Assembly: GCA_051275765.1 (NCBI GenBank)
Contig: JBNMOV010000145.1
Span: 1-10,326, forward strand
Direction: 5' to 3'
DNA length: 10,326 nucleotides
From: JAHDCE01 sp051275765
Lineage (GTDB): Bacteria; Bacteroidota; Bacteroidia; Chitinophagales; Saprospiraceae
Every line of letters begins with the position of its first letter. The stretch's first letter is position 1. Made by a program: the position numbers and the translations under genes. Positions 5,965-10,326 of this stretch are shown here, in pieces. Below the pieces are notes generated by a model. It ran no database searches, was not told where the DNA came from, and saw only the letters and a program-made list of their open reading frames with translations.

Positions 5965-5996
5965 AATCTTAATATCTCTCAATCTTAAGATCTCTA
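5965..5996. repeat. Two-copy 16-bp tandem repeat AATCTTAA(T/G)ATCTCT
   Basis: AATCTTAATATCTCTC (5965-5980) is followed directly by AATCTTAAGATCTCTA (5981-5996), 14 of 16 identical, and a looser third unit TATCTTTAAAATCTTA runs into the -7 box of the next gene. It occupies the short space between the repeat-protein gene and the peptidase. It may be chance in an AT-rich promoter region. Confidence 0.45.
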
Positions 5997-6010
5997 TATC
6001 TTTAAAATCT

Positions 6011-6018
6011 TACCTTTG
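6011..6018 (+). promoter_or_regulatory. -7 box TACCTTTG with probable leaderless start
   Basis: TACCTTTG matches TAnnTTTG and, as for the gene at 5446, the ATG follows exactly four bases later. No TTG is found 19-21 bases upstream (5986-5992 reads TAAGATC), so the -33 element is weak or absent. The peptidase can therefore be transcribed separately from the upstream pair. Confidence 0.6.
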
Positions 6019-6022
6019 CGGT

Positions 6023-7993
6023 ATGAAAAGGACAATCATTCTATTCATATTGGTAATCAGTCAAATTAACAGTACAATAGCACAGGATAAACGCTTCTTT
6101 GAACCGCTTTCTGCACGTACTTCCAATTATGATATTAAGGTATTTCTGGATACAGAAAAGAAACAGGTAAAAGCTAGTCAAACCCTCGTATTTAATAATC
6201 CTTCAGCGGATACGATTTGGACGATGCCTTTCCATATGTATTATAATGCTTTCAAGAATAATCTGACGACTTTCAATGGCGGTTTTCTCAAAATTCCTCT
6301 TGAAACAGAGAATGGATTATTTGGTTGGGTGGAAGTCACTTCTGTGATGGATGGCGAAGATGAATTGAAATTTTCATTCGTACAGCCAGATAATGATAAT
6401 CTCAATGATCATACGGTATTAGAAGTGCAATTAAAAACGCCAGTCTTACCTAATAGCAGCAAGACATTGGAAATGGAATGGCATTCGCAGATTCCTAAAT
6501 TCAAACCAAGAACAGGTTATAGTAGAGATTTCTTTTTTATGGTACAATGGTATCCTAAACTAGGCGTTTATGAACCTGCAGGTAGCCGTTTTGCAAAAGA
6601 AGGTGCTTGGAATTGTCATCAATATCATCCGCAAACGGAATATTTTGGCGAGTTTGGTGTCTATCAAGTAGAAGTCGATGTCCCTAGTGATTATAAAACG
6701 GGTGGAAGTGGTTTTCTATTGAAGATAGAAGAAAATGGCGAACGAAAAAAGGTTACTTATTTAGCAGAAGATGTCATAGATTTTGCTTGGACAGCACATC
6801 CAGGATTCATTGAAATTGTGGACAATTGGAAAGGAGTAGATATTAAATTACTCATTATGCCAGAACATGTCTGCAATAAGGAACGCTTCTTAAACGCTGC
6901 TAAAAATACACTAGATTTTTACGAAGAGTACATCGAAAAATATCCTTATCCTGTATTAACTATCGTGAGTCCGCCTTATCATGGACTTTTTTCTGGTGCG
7001 ATGGAATATCCAACGCTGATTACAGCTCCTACCCTCTGTGATTTACCAGAAGGTATTAAAGTGACAGAAACACTAACTATCCACGAACTCACACATCAGT
7101 ATTTCATGCAAATGATTGGTACTAATGAACAAGAGGAACCTTGGATGGATGAAGGTTTTACTTCGTTTTTCGAGGCGAAAATTTTGGATAAATACTATCC
7201 TGAAGGTGTAGTAAATTTTGATTATTTCGATATAAAAGTCATGTCTAAAGAACTGAGGCGTGGACGTTTTATGAGTACGAATAATCCAAAGGTATATCCT
7301 ATCAGTAAGTTTGGATTTACGACTCGTGATAAGAGTAATCGAGATATTGTATACGGTAAGGCTGCTGTGGGTTTGATGACTTTGGAAGGCTTGGTAGGCG
7401 ATGAAACGATGCAGCAAATCATACATGCTTATTTCCAACGTTGGAAATTTAAACATCCTTGTAGACATGATTTCTTGGACGTAGTGGATGAGGTTGTCCA
7501 GAAAGAACAAGGAGATAGTATCGCATTGATAGTCAATGATTTCATGCAACAATTCATTTATGGAACAGATGAATGTGATTATGCAGTCAGTGAAATTGTG
7601 AATGATGATATTCCAGAGCCTGTTGGCTTTTTTGATGATGTAAATAATTATCAAGCAGGTGGTGAACAATGGGAAAATATTGTTCGTTCTAAAGCAATAT
7701 TGTATAGATTAGGAGAACTTATCGTACCACAAGATGTGAAAATCACTTTCAGTGATGGTGAAGAAATCATAGAAAAATGGGATGGTAAGGAACGTAGATT
7801 TGAATTCGTTTATAAAGGTAAACGAGAAATAGAATGTGTGGAAATCGATCCTGCACTTAAAAATCCATTGGATAAAAATCTAATCAACAACAGTTATACT
7901 TTACAACCTAAAAAAACAGGAATCAGACGATATTTCGTTTCATTTCTGACTTGGATGGAAGGGGCAATGGTAACGGCTAGTAGTCTTATTTAA
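6023..7993 (+). CDS. Exported M1-family zinc aminopeptidase
   Basis: This 656-residue metallopeptidase cleaves N-terminal residues from peptides. Residues 1-20 form a signal peptide (charged MKR, hydrophobic IILFILVI, cleavage likely after STIA before Q21); there is no lipobox cysteine and no C-terminal sorting domain, so a periplasmic location is most likely. An N-terminal beta domain (about 30-230) precedes the catalytic domain. The substrate-anchoring motif is GAMEYP (325-330), a variant of GAMEN with Tyr in place of Asn. The zinc site is H354-E355-x-x-H358 (HELTHQYF) with E377 after 18 residues (PWMDEGFTSFFE), and Y444 (DIVYGKA) is the likely transition-state tyrosine. All catalytic residues are present. 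The last part (about 550-656) is a small beta-type domain. It is monocistronic, with its own -7 box upstream and a hairpin with a T-rich tail after the stop. Confidence 0.95.
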   Translation: MKRTIILFILVISQINSTIAQDKRFFEPLSARTSNYDIKVFLDTEKKQVKASQTLVFNNPSADTIWTMPFHMYYNAFKNNLTTFNGGFLKIPLETENGLFGWVEVTSVMDGEDELKFSFVQPDNDNLNDHTVLEVQLKTPVLPNSSKTLEMEWHSQIPKFKPRTGYSRDFFFMVQWYPKLGVYEPAGSRFAKEGAWNCHQYHPQTEYFGEFGVYQVEVDVPSDYKTGGSGFLLKIEENGERKKVTYLAEDVIDFAWTAHPGFIEIVDNWKGVDIKLLIMPEHVCNKERFLNAAKNTLDFYEEYIEKYPYPVLTIVSPPYHGLFSGAMEYPTLITAPTLCDLPEGIKVTETLTIHELTHQYFMQMIGTNEQEEPWMDEGFTSFFEAKILDKYYPEGVVNFDYFDIKVMSKELRRGRFMSTNNPKVYPISKFGFTTRDKSNRDIVYGKAAVGLMTLEGLVGDETMQQIIHAYFQRWKFKHPCRHDFLDVVDEVVQKEQGDSIALIVNDFMQQFIYGTDECDYAVSEIVNDDIPEPVGFFDDVNNYQAGGEQWENIVRSKAILYRLGELIVPQDVKITFSDGEEIIEKWDGKERRFEFVYKGKREIECVEIDPALKNPLDKNLINNSYTLQPKKTGIRRYFVSFLTWMEGAMVTASSLI

Positions 7994-7994
7994 A

Positions 7995-8019
7995 CCCTAA
8001 ATTTCCTAAAGGGGACTTT
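7995..8019 (+). terminator. Palindromic repeat, left copy, acting as probable terminator
   Basis: CCCTAAATTTCCTAAAGG... is one copy of a short palindromic repeat whose inverted partner lies at 8043-8066. AAATTTCC can pair with GGGACTTT around a short loop, and the stem is followed by TTCTTTATTTT (8020-8030), so it can end transcription of the peptidase gene two bases after its stop. Confidence 0.55.
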
Positions 8020-8042
8020 TCTTTATTTTAACAAAACATAAA

Positions 8043-8066
8043 AAATCCCCTAGAGGGGATTTAGGG
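8043..8066. repeat. Palindromic repeat, right copy, flush with a gene start
   Basis: AAATCCCC (8043-8050), loop TAGA, GGGGATTT (8055-8062) is a perfect 8-bp hairpin, continuing into AGGG (8063-8066). Its reverse complement matches the copy at 7995-8019 closely (CCCTAAAT, CCT and AGGGGA shared). The ATG of the next gene is two bases after the repeat. The hairpin, or pairing of CCCTAAAT (7995-8002) with ATTTAGGG (8059-8066), would cover the ribosome landing site if the transcript starts upstream. Confidence 0.7.
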
Positions 8067-8068
8067 CT

Positions 8069-8947
8069 ATGATCTTAAAAAGTTTAAAATTTGGTTTCAG
8101 TCAATTATGGCAGTACAAAAAGATATGGTTTATTCTATACGCTTTGACACTTCTATTGGCTATGTTTGTGGCTTATCCTTTGCATCAATATTTGGATAAA
8201 AAAGTCGGAAATTCATTAATAATTAATGATATCGTTGAAGGATTTAATTATACTTTTTATGCTGATTTTATGAATCATTATGGAGATGGAATTTCGCCTA
8301 TTTTAAATCAGTCTTTTTATCTCATTATTTTATATTTAATTTTATTTATTTTCTTGACAGGTGGTATTGTCAAGACATTTATTCATCGTCCTCATTTTTA
8401 TAGTCCTCCTATTTTTTGGTCAAATTGTGCTACTTATTTTGGTAAAATATTTAGACTGAGTATTTATTTTTTCATTATTCATGGGATTATATTAACTGCA
8501 TTTTTAGTCATTTTTAGTCTGATTACGAGTGGTCTAAGTCCTACGAATTTAGAAAACGAAGGTATTATTTTTATTGCTATTAAATACATGACGCCTATTT
8601 ATATTTTATTCGCTTCTTTCTTCTTCTTGTGGCAAGATTACACTAAGATTTGCTTAGTAAAAAATGAATATAAATGGATATTCCAAGCCATGAAAGATAC
8701 TTTAGTTTTTATTAAAAATAATTTTAGAAAAGCATTTGGATTGTATTTATTAAATATGCTTTTACTAGGTTTAGTATTTACCATTAACTACTTCATTACC
8801 AGTACTTTTGAAATAAATTCAAGCAATACAATTTTATTATCATTTTTTCTTTCACAACTATTTATCATCACTAGATTAGGATTAAAATTAATCAATTTAA
8901 GTAGTGCTGCACATCTCTATTTTCCATTAGAAAAAACGGGATACTGA
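8069..8947 (+). CDS. Six-helix integral membrane protein, unknown function
   Basis: This 292-residue protein belongs to no family I recognise with confidence. Hydrophobic segments lie near 19-37, 82-101, 130-154, 173-188, 222-243 and 254-272, giving six helices with a larger soluble loop at 38-80. The N terminus (MILKSLKFGFSQLWQYKKIW) is amphipathic and positive, and the loop 189-221 (DYTKICLVKNEYKWIFQAMKDTL) resembles the cytoplasmic linker seen in some uncharacterised Bacteroidota membrane proteins. No enzyme, transporter or binding motif is apparent. The start is the first ATG. Its stop is four bases before the transporter gene, so the two are probably translated from one mRNA and may act together. 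No -7 promoter box is seen between 7994 and 8068. Confidence 0.85.
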   Translation: MILKSLKFGFSQLWQYKKIWFILYALTLLLAMFVAYPLHQYLDKKVGNSLIINDIVEGFNYTFYADFMNHYGDGISPILNQSFYLIILYLILFIFLTGGIVKTFIHRPHFYSPPIFWSNCATYFGKIFRLSIYFFIIHGIILTAFLVIFSLITSGLSPTNLENEGIIFIAIKYMTPIYILFASFFFLWQDYTKICLVKNEYKWIFQAMKDTLVFIKNNFRKAFGLYLLNMLLLGLVFTINYFITSTFEINSSNTILLSFFLSQLFIITRLGLKLINLSSAAHLYFPLEKTGY

Positions 8948-8951
8948 TATT

Positions 8952-10307
8952 ATGTTTCATAATTTCAAAACTCATTTTAGACGGATAGGAGAAATATCAT
9001 TCCCACTCACATTAGCCACAGCTTCTGGAACTTTCCTCATTTTAATCGACAGTTTTTTTGCTACTCGAATTTCTATAGAAAGTTACGAAGCAGTTTTTTT
9101 AACGCTGCCTATTATGGCTTTGGCAACTGGTGTTGGCGTAGGATTATCAGCTGCTATTGCAGATTTGATTTCCAAAGAAACTGAGTTAACTAAAATCAAG
9201 CGATTCATCTCTGCTAGTTTTATTTTAGCTATTGCAAGCATCATTGGTTTCTTATTAGTTAGTGTTTTTAAAAATGATTTAATTGAGGATATAGCAGGTA
9301 TTGCTCAATTGGATAAAAGTTCGATAATTGCAACAGAATTTAGGAATTATTGGAAGGTAATTTTATGGACATTTCCTTTACAGATTTTCTTCTCTATGTC
9401 TGTGCAGTTTTTGACTATTTTGGAGAAGCAGAAAAAAGGGTTGTACATTATCGTTTGCAATATTATACTCAATATTTTATTGGATTATTATTTTACGATT
9501 TATTTAGGATGGGGAGTAGAAGGATTAGCATATTCTACAATGGGCGTTTTTGCAGCTGGTGTTTTTCTAAGTATTTTTATGTTGAGAAAAGAAGCGTTTT
9601 TCCAAAGTCCCTACCCTACTATTTTTGATAAATGGGCTTTGTCTTCTCTTTTAAAAATGACGAGTACCACTTCATTAATATTTATTTCCATTGGTATTTT
9701 CAGTATATCATCTATTATCCTCAATAAAATAGCCTTAGGTATTTCGACGAGTGCTCTAGTCGTACTCGCCATTTATAGCCAAGTGATGCAAATATTCATC
9801 ATCACTACTAGAGGACTTGCTGGAGGTTTTTTAATTTATTTTGGAAATGCACTCAGAGATAAAGCGACTGCCGATTATTTTCCCATTTATTGGGCTGCTA
9901 CGGCTTGGATGGCTGTTTTTAATGGTACAGGAGTCATTTTGATGATCGCCATGCCTGAAACACTCATTCATTTATTTGAAAACGTAGAAGCGACGCTCAT
10001 TCCTGAGATCATTTATTTCATGAGCATTGGTGCATTGATTATGACGATTTATATTCTTCCTCGTATGGCGACGATAGGGTTCATCAGTCTAAACAAAGCT
10101 CCTTTATTAGTCGCACACAGCATTCTTTTTGTCACTATTCAAATCTTCGCTGCCACCTACTGGACTCAATCTTATGGTACGAATGGCTTAATTCATGCAG
10201 AACTTGTGGCTGCAACTATTTCTAGTGTATTGTTTTTGCCTTTGTTTTATTATTTTTTGAGAAGCGAGAAAATAAATGTTGTGGACATTAAATACACTGT
10301 AAAGTAA
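8952..10307 (+). CDS. MATE-family cation-coupled efflux transporter
   Basis: This 451-residue polytopic inner-membrane protein has about twelve hydrophobic segments in two halves of six. The first half begins LTLATASGTFLILIDSFFATR (19-39), where the small residues and early Asp33 resemble the first helix of MATE transporters, followed by a long helix around 50-70. A characteristic MATE-like block lies at about 170-195: NIILNILLDYYF then LGWGVEGLAYST, which follows the usual N-x-x-LD-x-x-F...GWGV-G-A pattern. MATE proteins export drugs or other small cations and metabolites in exchange for Na+ or H+; the substrate here cannot be told. It starts four bases after the preceding membrane-protein gene and ends 19 bases before the window edge, with no terminator in view. 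It could instead be a more distant member of the MOP superfamily (flippase-like). Confidence 0.85.
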   Translation: MFHNFKTHFRRIGEISFPLTLATASGTFLILIDSFFATRISIESYEAVFLTLPIMALATGVGVGLSAAIADLISKETELTKIKRFISASFILAIASIIGFLLVSVFKNDLIEDIAGIAQLDKSSIIATEFRNYWKVILWTFPLQIFFSMSVQFLTILEKQKKGLYIIVCNIILNILLDYYFTIYLGWGVEGLAYSTMGVFAAGVFLSIFMLRKEAFFQSPYPTIFDKWALSSLLKMTSTTSLIFISIGIFSISSIILNKIALGISTSALVVLAIYSQVMQIFIITTRGLAGGFLIYFGNALRDKATADYFPIYWAATAWMAVFNGTGVILMIAMPETLIHLFENVEATLIPEIIYFMSIGALIMTIYILPRMATIGFISLNKAPLLVAHSILFVTIQIFAATYWTQSYGTNGLIHAELVAATISSVLFLPLFYYFLRSEKINVVDIKYTVK

Positions 10308-10326
10308 GTAATCTTAACTTTTGATG

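Noticed and set aside
7073..7669. 198-codon open frame on the minus strand inside the peptidase gene
   Set aside because: It lies entirely within the M1 peptidase gene, whose zinc site is intact, and its translation has no recognisable domain; it is a frame shadow.
9350..9628. 92-codon plus-strand frame inside the MATE gene
   Set aside because: It is out of frame with the transporter helices at this position, and no independent start signal or family match is seen.

Overview
The window looks like a chromosomal stretch from a member of the Bacteroidota. It is AT-rich. Two genes start four bases after a TAnnTTTG box, the -7 element typical of this phylum. Shine-Dalgarno sequences are mostly absent, and several protein types (GAMEYP-type M1 peptidase, DUF937-like small protein, septoil-knot-like repeat protein) are ones I associate with Bacteroidota. 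I cannot name a genus.

Layout. Positions 1-150 hold TAACTG-type short repeats in opposite orientations, ending against the start of a fused enoyl-CoA hydratase/3-hydroxyacyl-CoA dehydrogenase (151-2262, fatty acid beta-oxidation). A bidirectional hairpin terminator (2281-2314) separates it from a convergent small DUF937-like gene (2349-2795, minus). Positions 2796-3917 have no intact gene. They hold two long imperfect palindromes, both 159 bp if cut at the bases inside flanking 3-bp direct repeats, with a shared core around CCGTAGCTA. They also hold a broken transposase-like reading frame that the second palindrome interrupts, an orphan hairpin region ending in a good intrinsic terminator, and an ACCAAAC dyad array.

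Positions 3918-5135 encode an HI0933-type FAD flavoprotein. The next 310 bases are mostly one very large imperfect palindrome (about 5181-5421), whose right arm supplies the -33 box of a textbook TTG-N19-TATCTTTG promoter. That promoter drives a probable two-gene unit: a one-repeat DUF1456/YehS-like protein (5446-5709) and, two bases later, an 80-residue protein (5712-5954) made of six about 11-residue repeats in two triplets. The latter resembles the 7(1) septoil-knot family. An exported M1 zinc aminopeptidase follows (6023-7993), with its own -7 box and a probable leaderless mRNA. An inverted pair of short palindromic repeats separates it from a probable two-gene unit of a six-helix membrane protein (8069-8947) and a MATE-family transporter (8952-10307).

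The genes are mostly housekeeping or metabolic and do not form one obvious pathway. The less ordinary content is the repeat and palindrome load in the intergenic spaces, often placed directly against gene starts, the possible knotted repeat protein, and the insertion history around 3158-3636. All family assignments are from reading the translations by eye; no database search was run.
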